DNA of 64,000 nt, taken from NCBI RefSeq assembly GCF_014489535.1, contig NZ_CP060783.1:434001-498000 (forward strand), in the 5' to 3' direction. Below are positions 1 through 8,873 of this stretch, in pieces (the stretch's first letter is position 1; each line of letters opens with the position of its first letter). This DNA is from Diaphorobacter aerolatus (GTDB taxonomy: Bacteria; Pseudomonadota; Gammaproteobacteria; Burkholderiales; Burkholderiaceae_C). The notes under the pieces were generated by a model. The model searched no databases and was not told the origin of the DNA. It saw nothing but the letters and a program-made list of their open reading frames with translations. A program made the translations under genes and the position numbers.

Positions 1-1059
1 CAACGACCGTGCTGCCCCACAGCCAGTTGCTGCTGGTGGCGTTGTTGTTCAGACGTCCCCAGGCCGCATAGAGGGCCGTGCGCTTGCTCAGCGCATGTTC
101 GAAGGCCAGTCCCATCGTGAGCGCCTTGCCGTTCTCCACACCGTCCATGTGCCGGTACCGGCTCAGCATGAGCTGCGTGATGACAGTGTTGTTGGGAGAA
201 ACCGGTATGCGCGCGCCAAGCCATCCCGACTCCGAGCGCAGCGTGGTTGCAGCGGTCACCTTGAGGTTGTCGGTGGATGGAGTGAACCGGTAGTAGCCGC
301 CGAAAAGCTTCACGAGGCTAAAGTCATACGCACCGCCAACGGCCCACGATTGCTGCCAATCGGGTGTTGCGCCCGCAGGAATGTCGGCCGCAAACTGGCG
401 GCCCCGATGAACCGCAACGCTCGCGAAAGCCGGACCGCTCTGATAAGCGAGACTGGCGCCGATGGAGCGGCCCGCCGACTTGATTTCGTCCCCGGATGAG
501 CCCATGACCCGTGCGGTCCAGGCGCCGTAGGTGCTGGAATAGAGCAGCGAGTTGTTGATGCGCGCTGCGGCCTGAAAGCCACCGGTAGCGGGCGTGGCGT
601 TGGGACTTTGCTGGCCGATGCCGGTTCCCTGCGAGTTGCCCCAGTAGGTCTGACCGAAAGCGTCCGATGCGGCGATCAGCGTATTGATCGGTGAATACTG
701 CCTACCCGCAGAGACGCTCCAGTGGGTCCCGAGAGTCCCAGGTAAGACTGCCTTCCGAATGCAGAACCGCCTTGCTGCAGCGTTCCCGTATCGGCAGCGA
801 GCCCTTGTTCGAGCAATACGTTGGCCTTGAGGCCACCGCCGAGGTCTTCCGTGACCCTGAAGCCCAAGCGGGATCCGTAACCGGCACCCGAATCCAGGCG
901 ATTGGTTCTGAGTCGCTCGACCGGGTCATGTGACGTCGTGGTGGTAATCGACGCATCCACGATGCCATAAATCGTGACGGTTGATTGACTGTGCGCCAGT
1001 CCGGACGCTGCAGCGGCGAGCGGCAAGCAGATGGCGATTGGAATCGCACGTAGGTACAT
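1..1059 (-). pseudogene. Gram-negative porin, 3' end outside window, one frameshift
   Basis: Outer-membrane general porin (OmpC-like family of Burkholderiales). The start at 1059 has a good Shine-Dalgarno (AAGGAGA). A signal peptide ends near Ala-His-Ser-Gln, followed by the typical first strand STVTIYGIVDAS. GRQSYLGLSG comes next, and after a one-base repair the protein continues RVGxQYSPINTLIAASDAF and on through TYWGNSQGTGIG to the window edge. The frame is lost at about 700-702, where one base is missing in GTAGG-CAG; without repair the protein stops after 127 residues. About 350 residues of the family length are accounted for and the C-terminal strands lie outside the window. It is divergent from the LysR gene at 1267, with an inverted-repeat operator between them, so this regulator probably controls it. 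Family assignment is firm; the solute is unknown. Confidence 0.85.
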
Positions 1060-1215
1060 GGTTGTCTCCTTGGATTTTTCTAGGGAATGCTCTGAAGCGT
1101 TTTCAAACTGTCATCTCTCTTTTTCAATGCTTTTTTTATCGTTGAATCGATCTTCTGCATCTTGCGGAAAAGTATAGAAATACAGGGTTGTCGCCACAAT
1201 ACGAACGACTTATTT

Positions 1216-1240
1216 GTGGTATCAAGTAAATTGATACCAC
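1216..1240. promoter_or_regulatory. NodD/LysR-type operator (inverted repeat)
   Basis: Perfect 10-bp arms GTGGTATCAA and TTGATACCAC separated by 5 nt. The core has the form ATC-N9-GAT (1221-1235), the half-site pattern known for NodD-type LysR proteins. It lies 26 nt before the LysR start and about 160 nt before the divergent porin start, so it probably serves autoregulation and control of the porin. Confidence 0.6.
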
Positions 1241-1266
1241 GATGCTTAGACAGGGGTGAATAAAAA

Positions 1267-2181
1267 ATGGATCTTCGAGACTTCAATCTCAACCTGCTTT
1301 TTGCATTTGATGCCGTGGAACGCCATCGCAGCGTTTCGGCAGCCGCGCAAGAGCTGGAATTGACACAACCTGCGGTGACTGCGGCATTGAACAAGCTGCG
1401 GATACGTTTTGAAAATCCGTTGTTCGTTCGCACCTCCCACGGCATGCACCCGACACCGCGCGCGATGGAGCTGGCGCCTCATATCAAACGCATCCTCGAA
1501 GCCGTGCGACGGCTCGACGAGCCCGACACCTTCTCGCCGAAGACGACGAAAAATCACTTCAAGATCTATGTGAACGATGTGGGATTGGTCGCGGTGCTGC
1601 CCCGCGTGGTGGATCGCCTGAGTCACGAGACACCGAATACGCGGCTGACGGTGCTCGATATTCGCCAGGACGAAGTGGTCAGCGCGCTCGACAACGGCGA
1701 GATCGATCTGGCGATCGGCCATTTCTTTGACGTGCCGAATTGGGCGCGCCAGCAGTTTCTGCGCAGCACGCCCTATGTGTGTGCAATGCGCAAGGATCAT
1801 CCGGTGATCAAGGACAGCCTGAGTCTGTCGCAATTTCTCGGATCACGTCACGCGCTGTACTGGACTCACGGATCTACATACGGCCGACTGGACGAAGCGC
1901 TCGCGAGAAGAGGGCACACACGCGACATTGCCCTGCGCATGCCGCGTCTGGGTGCGCTGCCATTCGCGGTGGCGATGTCCGATCTGCTGGTCACCCTTCC
2001 GGAAGATTTGGGCCTGGTGTTTGAAAAGCTCTTGCCGATCAAGCTGCTTCCCGTGCCGCTGTCAGTACCGGATATCCAGGTCAAGCAGTACTGGCACGAG
2101 AGATTGCACGCCGATCCGATTCATGAATGGTTTCGTAACCTGGTGAAGAACGTCATCAGCGAGGTCAAACTGCGCAAGTGA
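1267..2181 (+). CDS. LysR-family transcriptional regulator (NodD/NahR-like)
   Basis: 304 residues, normal LTTR length. The N-terminal winged helix-turn-helix (residues about 5-65) shows the classic SVSAAAQELELTQPAVTAAL helix and the wing NPLFVRTSHGMHPTPRA. The substrate-binding domain (about 90-300) begins NHFKIYVNDVG and contains GEIDLAIGHF, which places it near the NodD/NahR/LinR branch that responds to aromatic or other small acids. It is divergent from the porin at 1059 and convergent with the TctC gene ending at 2210. An ATC-N9-GAT inverted repeat sits just upstream. The effector is not predictable; porin and TctC neighbours suggest an organic acid. Confidence 0.9.
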   Translation: MDLRDFNLNLLFAFDAVERHRSVSAAAQELELTQPAVTAALNKLRIRFENPLFVRTSHGMHPTPRAMELAPHIKRILEAVRRLDEPDTFSPKTTKNHFKIYVNDVGLVAVLPRVVDRLSHETPNTRLTVLDIRQDEVVSALDNGEIDLAIGHFFDVPNWARQQFLRSTPYVCAMRKDHPVIKDSLSLSQFLGSRHALYWTHGSTYGRLDEALARRGHTRDIALRMPRLGALPFAVAMSDLLVTLPEDLGLVFEKLLPIKLLPVPLSVPDIQVKQYWHERLHADPIHEWFRNLVKNVISEVKLRK

Positions 2182-2209
2182 GCCGAAAGGCTCATGTCGC
2201 GCCGGAACG

Positions 2210-3219
2210 TCAATCGAGCCTGACGTTGGCCGATTTGACGATGGTGGACCAGCGCTCGATGTCCGAGTGCAAGGCCTTTTCGAACTGCTCCCGCGTTTCG
2301 ACAATGGGAACTGCACCGAGTTCGCTCCAGCGTTTTTGCGTCTCCGGGCTGTCCATGACCTTTTGAAGCGTGGTCTGTAGCTTCGCCAAAATGGCCGGTG
2401 GCGTTTTCGCGGGCGCCATGATTCCATACCAGGACGACATGTTGAATTGCGGCACTACCGATTCACCCACCGTAGGCACATCGGGAATGATCGGCAGTCG
2501 CTGCGATGACGTTACGGCCAGGGCCTTGAGCTTGCCGGTCTTTATGAACGGCCCGCCGTCGCATAGGCCGTGACCATCAGCGGCACATTGCCGGCTACGG
2601 CGTCGGTGATCGCCTGACCACCGCCTTTGTAGGGAACGTGAACGAGTTTTGCGCCGGTTTTCACCTTCAGCAGCTCGCCGACTAGATGCCCGCGCTGCCA
2701 ACACCCGCCGACGAGAAGTCGAAATTCTCCGCCCCGGTTTTGCTGCGGCCCACGAGTTCCTGAAGGGTGTTGACCTTGAGCGTGGGTGAGGCCACGATGA
2801 CCAGTGGCACCATCGCGATGCGGCTGATCGGGATGAAGTCCTGCTCGGGCTTGAAGGGCAGGTTGGCGTAGAGCGCGGGATTGATGGCCATGGTGCCATC
2901 AGCCGCGAGCAAAAGCGTGTAGCCATCCGGCGCGGCCTTCGCGACCGCGTCGCTGCCGATGTTGCCATTGGCACCGGGTCGATTTTCGACGAATACCGAT
3001 TGCCCCAATGCGTCCCGAGCTTGGCACCGACGGCGCGGGCGAGCACGTCACTCGTTCCCCGGCAGCAAACGGAACGATGAGCCGCACGGGGCGTTTGGGG
3101 TAGTCCGCTGCGCTCGCGGTAGTGTCCGCGGCCAACGAGCCAAACGAAATGCCGCAGGCAAGCGCCGTCAGCGACAGAGTGCAGACGGCGCGTCGTGTGA
3201 AATGGGAAAGGGGGCGCAT
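2210..3219 (-). pseudogene. TctC/Bug-family tripartite tricarboxylate transporter substrate-binding protein, four frameshifts
   Basis: Periplasmic solute-binding protein of the TTT (TctC/Bug) family. The start at 3219 gives a signal peptide ending about SLAADT, then YPKRPVRLIVPFAAG, the family's first strand. Pieces in three frames then continue with DVLARAVGAKLG, SVFVENRPGANGNIGSDAVAKA, PDGYTLLLAADGT, VHVPYKGGGQAITDAVAG and a C-terminal half with LAVTSSQRLPIIPDVPTVGES. Repair by one G or C at about 3057-3060, 3003-3006, 2689-2691 and 2551-2555 restores 337 residues, the normal length. It is the last gene of the leftward operon starting with leuC at 7799. No TctA/TctB membrane genes are present, which is usual for the many orphan Bug proteins of Burkholderiales. 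Probable ligand: the dicarboxylate degraded by the operon (inference). Confidence 0.85.
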
Positions 3220-3256
3220 GGTTTGTCTCCAGATGCTGTTTATGGGGAGGGAACGG

Positions 3257-3550
3257 TTATTCGGTCAATTCGGCAAAATGCAGGCTTTCGGGGCGCTTTG
3301 CGTAGTAGGGATCCAGCAAGGCTTTCCAGCTCACATGTTCCCGCGCCTGTCTGAAGGTGACCGTGTGATCTTCAAGGCGCTTCCAGTGCACCAGCAGCAG
3401 GTAACGCGACGGGGTTTCAACGCCTCGCCGCAGCTCGTGGGAGACATAGCCCTCTGCGTTGCGCAGCAAGGCCTGCGCCTTTGAGAACGCGCCCTCAAAC
3501 GCACTCTCCTGCGCGGGCAGAATGTCAAGCGTGGTCAGTTGGAGCATCAT
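3257..3550 (-). CDS. Antibiotic biosynthesis monooxygenase (ABM)-domain protein
   Basis: 97 residues from the ATG at 3550 (a second Met follows at once); longer in-frame versions add low-complexity sequence and overlap leuD heavily. The dimeric alpha/beta ABM fold is suggested by [37 protein letters not shown], a 'HW' strand typical of the family, and F-R-Q-A-R-E near the third helix. Such small proteins act as cofactor-free oxygenases or heme/quinone-handling proteins, and several are of unknown role inside catabolic operons. It overlaps the 3' end of leuD (stop 3525) by 26 nt, so translation is likely coupled. Substrate unknown. Confidence 0.7.
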   Translation of the reverse strand: MMLQLTTLDILPAQESAFEGAFSKAQALLRNAEGYVSHELRRGVETPSRYLLLVHWKRLEDHTVTFRQAREHVSWKALLDPYYAKRPESLHFAELTE

Positions 3551-4220
3551 GATTGGGGTCCGATGGCGTGCCGAAGTTGGATTCGTTGAACAGCCAGGGT
3601 TGCGCCTGCCGGTGGCGAGCCTCGAAGCTGCGTATCTGCGCGGCGCTTTGCAGCGTGGTGCCGATCTCGTCGAGTCCTTGCAGCAGGCTTTGGCGTCGTG
3701 CTTCGGCAATGTGAAATGGAACGATCTGCTGCGACGGCAGGGTGATGCGTTGGAGTTCCAGATCGACGTCCAATGCGTAGCCCTCGCGCGCCTCTACGTC
3801 GTTGAACAGTTGATCCACGAGTTCCTCGTCGAGTGTTACGGCGAGCAGGCCGTTCTTGAAACTGTTTTCGAGAAAGATGTCGGCAAAGCTGGGTGCAATC
3901 AGTACGCGAATCCCGTACTGCGTGATGGCCCAGGGCGCGTGCTCGCGGCTGGAGCCGCAGCCGAAATTGCGTCGGGCGAGCAGAATCGAAGCGCCCTTGT
4001 AGCGCGGCTGGTTCAGCACGAAATCGGGATTGACTCTGCGGTGGATGAGATCCGTGCCGAGTTCGCCCGGATCGAGGTAGCGCAGGCCATCAAACAGATA
4101 CGGGCCGAAGCCGGTCCGCGACACCGATTTCATGAACTGCTTGGGCAAGATGGCGTCGGTGTCGATGTTGGCGCGATCCATGGGGACCACGATTCCGTGG
4201 TGGCGTGTGAACGATTGCAT
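3525..4220 (-). CDS. leuD: LeuD-like aconitase-family hydro-lyase small subunit
   Basis: 231 residues. The start at 4220 (MQSFTRHHG) is chosen because AAAGGTGA lies 5-11 nt upstream; an in-frame upstream Met lacks a site. Family motifs are clear: [24 protein letters not shown]-like [24 protein letters not shown], and [17 protein letters not shown]. It is the swivelling small subunit that pairs with LeuC for 3-isopropylmalate isomerisation or related hydrations (citraconate, dimethylmalate). Here it is separated from leuC by two unrelated enzymes, in a GntR-controlled operon with a TctC protein, so catabolic hydration of an alkyl- or hydroxy-malate is as likely as leucine synthesis. Its ribosome site overlaps the stop of the preceding gene at 4225. 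Confidence 0.85.
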   Translation of the reverse strand: MQSFTRHHGIVVPMDRANIDTDAILPKQFMKSVSRTGFGPYLFDGLRYLDPGELGTDLIHRRVNPDFVLNQPRYKGASILLARRNFGCGSSREHAPWAITQYGIRVLIAPSFADIFLENSFKNGLLAVTLDEELVDQLFNDVEAREGYALDVDLELQRITLPSQQIVPFHIAEARRQSLLQGLDEIGTTLQSAAQIRSFEARHRQAQPWLFNESNFGTPSDPNHDAPTDHA

Positions 4221-4224
4221 GGCG

Positions 4225-5145
4225 TCACCTTTGCCACTGGCGCTCACGCGCCTTGACCAGGCTGACGAGCGTGCTGTTGACGGGAGTCTTCACGCCGACG
4301 CTGGCCGCCTGCCGGGGAACCGCCCCATTGATGACGTCGATTTCGCTACAACGCCTGGCCTCGTGATCCTGCAGCGCGGAAGGTTTGGCATGGGGCATGC
4401 GCGCACCGAACTCACGCACCAATGCGACGGGGTCGGCCGCGGTGATGCGTATTCCCAGTGCCTTGGCCACCGTCCACGCTTCGACGGCGGCGGCGCGACT
4501 GACGGGCCCCATCTCCGGGTCGTCCATGACCTCGCCAACGGTCATTCCCGTGAGCGCGCAGGGGGCGCTGTAGGCCACGTTGCAAATGAGCTTCTCCCAT
4601 TGCATGGCCTTGATGTCCTCGACCGCCTGCACGTCGAACCCTGCGCTGCGCCAGGCTTCGGCGACGTCCTCGACGCGCTTTGCGGGCAGCCCGGCGTAAG
4701 CACCGAAGCGCATCGCCTGCATTGCATTGTGGTGCGCCTTTCCCGGCCCCTGCAGGGATGCGCCGAAGCCGCTTGCAATGCCAACGATCAGCCGGTCAGC
4801 GCCCACGACGCTGGCCACCGTGTCTGCCGCACCCAATCCGTTCTGTATGGTCAGCATGACGGTCTGCTCGCCCAGCATCGGCAGCGACTGCGTGGCCGCC
4901 CGCTTCACATCGGCAGCCTTGACGGCGAGTATCACCAGATCCACGGACTCGTCCGGTGCATGCCGGTATGCGCGCATCGGCACGCTGTGTTCGCCAAGCG
5001 GTCCGCTCAATTGCAGCCCGTCGCGATGGATGGCATCGACATGCTCCGCCGAGCGGGAAATGGCGATGACGTCGTGTCCCGCGCGTGCCAGCAGTCCCGC
5101 GTAAACCGAGCCCATGGCGCCGCAACCCATAATTGCAATTTTCAT
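4225..5145 (-). CDS. 2-dehydropantoate 2-reductase-family protein (PanE/ApbA-like)
   Basis: 306 residues from [17 protein letters not shown]. The N-terminal Rossmann motif GCGAMGS (residues 7-13) binds NADP. The family landmarks [12 protein letters not shown] (about 75) and [13 protein letters not shown] (about 99) follow, and the C-terminal all-alpha domain has [24 protein letters not shown] with the usual Lys-Asn pair. An AGGAGCTGCAC site precedes the start. It lies between the tartrate-dehydratase-like gene (stop 5157) and leuD. Family members outside pantothenate synthesis reduce assorted 2-oxo acids to 2-hydroxy acids, so here it may interconvert a keto/hydroxy acid of the pathway rather than make pantoate (inference). 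The exact substrate cannot be read from sequence. Confidence 0.85.
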   Translation of the reverse strand: MKIAIMGCGAMGSVYAGLLARAGHDVIAISRSAEHVDAIHRDGLQLSGPLGEHSVPMRAYRHAPDESVDLVILAVKAADVKRAATQSLPMLGEQTVMLTIQNGLGAADTVASVVGADRLIVGIASGFGASLQGPGKAHHNAMQAMRFGAYAGLPAKRVEDVAEAWRSAGFDVQAVEDIKAMQWEKLICNVAYSAPCALTGMTVGEVMDDPEMGPVSRAAAVEAWTVAKALGIRITAADPVALVREFGARMPHAKPSALQDHEARRCSEIDVINGAVPRQAASVGVKTPVNSTLVSLVKARERQWQR

Positions 5146-5156
5146 GTGCAGCTCCT

Positions 5157-6328
5157 TCAGCCCTCGATAAGGCGGCGCACGACCGCGTCGAGACCCGGCT
5201 TTTCCTCGAGCCCGAATCCGGGCGCGTCGCTCGGCCGGGCGAAACCTTCGGCGACCATGCAGTCTGCCGGTAACCGCCAAACGGCTGGAATACTCCGGGA
5301 TAGACCTCGCATCCACCCAGTCCCAGGCCCGCCACGATATGCAGGTTGATGAGATGCCCACCATGCGGGTAGACCTGCTGCCTTGAGAAACCGTGCGCCT
5401 CGAGCGCCTGCATCGTGACCATGTAGTCGGTCAGGCCGTAGCTCAGCGCGGCGTCCATCTGGAACACATCCTTGCCGGGACGCATGCCGCCAAAACGCAG
5501 CAGGTTGACGGTATCCACGGTCGAGAAAAGATTCTCTCCAGTGGCGATTGCGCCGCCGTATTCGTTTGCAAGCGCGGCGTTCAGCGCATAGTCGAGCGGG
5601 TCACCGATCTCTTCATACCAGCGCAGGTCGAGCGGGGCGATGGCGCCTGCATACCTGAGCGCCGTGGATTGATCGAAGCGGCCATTCGCATCGACCGCGA
5701 GATTCTGTCCACTGCCAGCCATCTGGATCGCGGCGTCGATGCGCACGAGGTCCTCATCGAGAGAAGCGCCGCCGATCTTGATCTTGAAGGCGTTGAATCC
5801 AAGATCCTGGTACTGCGCAAGCTCGTTTTTCAGGCGCGCGACGGAATCACCCGGATAGTAGTAGCCGCCCGCCGCGTAGACAGGCACCGGCGCTTGCTCT
5901 TCGGGCTGACGATTCGCGGCGCGGGCGATGGTGGCGTAGGCGGGCTCGCCGAGCAGTTTGGCGTTGAGGTCCCAGATCGCCAGCTCGAGCGCGCCCACGG
6001 CTGCCGCGCGATCTCCGTGGCCGCCTGGCTTTTCGTTGCTCATGGCGGCACGCAGTACGGCCGCAGCACTGAATTGGGTGCCGTCCGGCGAGAGCAGCTT
6101 TTCCGGTGGGGTCTCGAGCACGCGTGGAATGAAGCGCTCGCGCAGCAAGCCGCCTTGTGCGAATCGCCCAATCGAATTGAACGCCACACCTACCACCGGA
6201 CGTCCGTTGCGGATCACGTCGCTGACGACCGCGACCAGCGATACGTTGTGCGTGGAAAAATTCACCAGTGCATTCGAGATCTGTCCTTCCAGCGGGACCG
6301 AAACTTCTCGTATGGCTGCGATTCGCAT
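5157..6328 (-). pseudogene. D-tartrate dehydratase-like enolase-superfamily enzyme, C-terminal frameshift
   Basis: Mandelate-racemase-type enolase-superfamily protein closely resembling the D-tartrate dehydratase subgroup. NEKPGGHGDRAAAVGALELAIWD, YAAGGYYYPGDS, the KIK motif in NAFKIKIGG, LAVDANGRFD, WYEEIGDPLDYAL, ATGENLFS and the catalytic histidine in PHGGHLINLH are all present. These supply the three acidic Mg2+ ligands, the Lys bases and the general-acid His. The expected end (PGVFQPFGG, then GFGLEEKPGLD) is out of frame: one G is missing at about 5268, and repair gives 390 residues ending at 5157. Its start (6328) is 3 nt from the leuC stop, and its ribosome site AAGGTAA contains that stop. 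Expected reaction: loss of water from a 2,3-dihydroxy acid to give a 2-oxo acid. The exact substrate is inferred. Confidence 0.85.
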
Positions 6329-6331
6329 AAG

Positions 6332-7799
6332 TTACCTTGCTTGTTGTGTGGTTGAGATGGATGAAGGAGGCGTCCAGCCATCCGGGTCGCCGACATCGAC
6401 GAAATGACCTGCGATGGCTGCGGCTGCGGCCATCGCGGGACTCACGAGATGGGTTCGGCCTCCGACGCCTTGCCGGTCTTCGAAATTGCGGTTCGAGGTG
6501 GATGCGCAGCGCTCGCCGGGCGACAACTGATCCGGGTTCATGCCCACGCACATGGAGCACCCGGCATCGCGCCACTCGAATCCGGCATTCACGAAGATGC
6601 GGTCGAGACCTTCGCGCTCCGCCTGTGCCTTCACAAGGCCCGAGCCAGGCACGACCAGCGCGCGGCGTATGCTCGGCGCGATATGCCGGTCCTTCACGAT
6701 GGCGGCGGCGTCGCGCAGATCCTCGATTCGCGAATTGGTGCACGAACCGATGAAGATGGTGTCCGGCGCAATGCGGTTCAGCGGCATGCCGGGCTCAAGG
6801 CCCATGTACTTCAGGGCGCGCTCCATGCCGGCACGCTTGACGGGATCGGGCTGATCGGCAGGGTCGGGAATGAGGCTATCGATGTCGCCCGCCATATCGG
6901 GTGAGGTTCCCCACGTGACCATGGGCCGGAGCGCACTGACGTCCAGTTCTACAACGGAGTCGAACACGGCGCCGGCGTCGCTCGTCAACGTCGACCAGTA
7001 GGCAACCGCGGCCTGCCACTGTTCGCCGCCGGGCGCGAGGGCGCGGTCCTTGAGATAGGCGATGGTGGCCGCATCGACGCCGATCATGCCGCATCGCGCG
7101 CCGGACTCGATGGCCAGATTGCACAGCGTCATGCGGCCTTCCATGGACAACGCCTGCACCGCCGCGCCTGCGTACTCGACCGCGTAGGAGGTCGCACCGG
7201 CGCTGCCCAATTGCCGGATCAGCGCCAGAGCCATGTCCTTGGCCGTGACGCCCCTGGCGAGTTGACCGTTGAATCGCACGAGCATGCGCTTCGGCTTGCG
7301 CGCGCGCAGAGTCTGCGTTGCCAGCACATGTTCGACCTCCGAGGTGCCGATGCCATGGGCAATCGCGGCAAACGCGCCGTGAGTGCTGGTGTGGCTGTCG
7401 CCGCAGACAATGGTGGTGCCGGGCAGGGTGGCCCCGACTCGGGCCAACGACATGCACAATCCCTTGCCGCGCGTCGCCGAGGGGCAGAAGCGGCACGCCG
7501 GTATCGGCGCAGTTGCGGGTCAGCGTATCGATCTGGATTCTGGCAAGGGGATCGGCCACCGGCAGTGCACGGTTCGTTGTCGGCACGTTGTGATCGGGCG
7601 TCGCAAGATTGGCGCGCGGACGCCACGGGCTGATGCCGGAGAGGCGCAACCCCTCGAATGCCTGCGGACTGGTCACCTCGTGAAGCAGGTGCCGGTCGAT
7701 GTAGAGCACGTTGGTTCCGTCCGCTTCGACGTTGACGACATGCGCGTCCCAGACCTTGTCGAACAAGGTGCGCGGTGACTGTGGCGTTGCAGGGGTCAT
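6332..7799 (-). pseudogene. leuC: LeuC-like aconitase-family hydro-lyase large subunit, two frameshifts
   Basis: Starts [20 protein letters not shown] at 7799 and, after repair, has 489 residues, near the usual 465-475. Present are the LeuC opening ([20 protein letters not shown]), [42 protein letters not shown], and the [4Fe-4S] ligands in FIGSCTNSR and [11 protein letters not shown]. The frame moves at 7432-7440: two missing bases in neighbouring G/C runs give back [18 protein letters not shown]. First gene of the leftward operon, divergent from the GntR regulator at 7969, with an inverted repeat between them. Whether it is the biosynthetic isopropylmalate isomerase or a catabolic paralogue cannot be fixed from sequence; operon company favours the latter. 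Confidence 0.85.
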
Positions 7800-7835
7800 G
7801 GGATGCGAATGTCCAGCGAAGATGAACCAACAAAC

Positions 7836-7853
7836 AATATGTTGGTACATATT
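7836..7853. promoter_or_regulatory. Probable GntR operator between leuC-like operon and gntR
   Basis: Perfect inverted repeat AATATGT / ACATATT with TGGT between the arms, in the AT-rich divergent region. It lies 36 nt upstream of the leuC-like start, where a repressor would overlap the promoter. HutC-type GntR proteins bind short palindromes of this size. Location and symmetry are seen; the partner is inferred. Confidence 0.5.
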
Positions 7854-7968
7854 AAATTGCAGTCCCACCTAAATGTCAATAGGTGTTTCAGTGACGCCAT
7901 GGCGCATTGCTACACTGGGGACAGCGAAACATCTGGGGGCCTCTGCAGAGGTCCTCTACCACCAAGCA

Positions 7969-8697
7969 ATGGCTGTCACCCTCTATCAACGCGTTGCCGA
8001 AGACCTGCTTGCCAAGATCAAATCCCGCGTCTACGCAGAGGGGGCGATCCTGCCGTCGGAGCTGCAATTGATGGAGCAGTACGCCACCAGTCGCAACACG
8101 ATTCGCGCGGCGCTGAAGCAGCTCGAAGACATGGGCCTGGTGTCGCGCAAGCGCAATCGCGGAACCATGGTGATGGGATTGCCCACGGCCAGCGCGTTTT
8201 CGCAGCCCCTGACCACGCTGGATGATCTGGTCAGCTATGCGAGCAGCGCCAAGCGCAAGGTCGCGTCCAGTGAGGAGGTGGTGCTCGACATTGGCCTCGC
8301 GCGCGAACTGGGTTGCGCTCCGGGCTCGCGCTGGATGCATATCGGCATGGAGCGCCGCGAGGACAGGGCGCAGGTGCCGCTGGCCTGGACCGACGCCTAC
8401 GTGGACCCGCACTACGAGGGCATCCAGAAGCTGGCCGAAACCCATGCCGATCAACTGCTTTGCGATCTGCTTGAAGCGCACTACGGCCGCCGCGTCGTCG
8501 CGATCAACCAGACGATTTCGGCAACCGCGATTGAAGACCGCGTGGCGCGCAAGCTGCACATCGCCGAGGGAGAACCGGGCCTGAAGGTGATCCGCCGCTA
8601 CCGGGATTCGGGCAAGGCGCTGGTGCTGGTGACTCGCTCCATCTACGCCGGCGGGCGCTACGAGGTCGCCACGACCCTGGTGCGCAATCAGGGTTGA
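7969..8697 (+). CDS. GntR-family transcriptional regulator, HutC subfamily (UTRA domain)
   Basis: 242 residues from the ATG at 7969 (MAVTLYQRVAEDLL). An in-frame extension to 7873 is possible but lies over the likely promoter. The N-terminal winged helix (about 1-75) has the GntR hallmark ILPSELQLMEQYATSRNTIRAALKQLEDMGLV; a UTRA effector-binding domain follows (about 90-240) with PLAWTDAYVDP and ISATAIEDRVARKLHI, ending in LVLVTRSIYAGGRYE. It is divergent from the leuC-like operon, separated by a region holding an 18-bp inverted repeat. It is most likely the local repressor, released by the operon's substrate or an intermediate. Confidence 0.9.
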   Translation: MAVTLYQRVAEDLLAKIKSRVYAEGAILPSELQLMEQYATSRNTIRAALKQLEDMGLVSRKRNRGTMVMGLPTASAFSQPLTTLDDLVSYASSAKRKVASSEEVVLDIGLARELGCAPGSRWMHIGMERREDRAQVPLAWTDAYVDPHYEGIQKLAETHADQLLCDLLEAHYGRRVVAINQTISATAIEDRVARKLHIAEGEPGLKVIRRYRDSGKALVLVTRSIYAGGRYEVATTLVRNQG

Positions 8698-8764
8698 ACG
8701 GATCGCATTGCGTGTGTTTTTCGCTCCGGCGCGTTCGTTTTGAGCGCTCCGACATACAAATCAT

Positions 8765-8790
8765 CTAGCATGTCTATCGTAGCTAGCATG
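8765..8790. repeat. Direct repeat CTAGCATG x2, 18-bp spacing
   Basis: CTAGCATG occurs at 8765-8772 and 8783-8790, about two helical turns apart, in the 176-nt gap before the histidine kinase gene. A GGGTAGC / GCTACCC pair at about 8822 and 8853 could form a leader hairpin. A response-regulator binding site is possible; no direct evidence. Confidence 0.3.
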
Positions 8791-8873
8791 GTAATAGCTC
8801 ATTTTCCACCCCGCTGAGGAGGGGTAGCCAATCGGAGTCGATCCGCATCCACTGCTACCCGTGTTTTCTAAGG

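Noticed and set aside
4132..6355. Long open frames antisense to the leuD/panE/tarD genes.
   Set aside because: They are Arg-, Ala- and His-rich shadow frames, common in GC-rich DNA, with no family motif.
3525..7799. leuC/leuD taken simply as the leucine biosynthetic genes.
   Set aside because: Not excluded, but leuB is absent and the operon has TctC, a tartrate-dehydratase-like gene and a GntR repressor, so a catabolic role is at least as likely.
8822..8860. GGGTAGC/GCTACCC as a riboswitch or terminator before the kinase gene.
   Set aside because: Only a 7-bp stem with a 24-nt loop and no T run; too weak to call.
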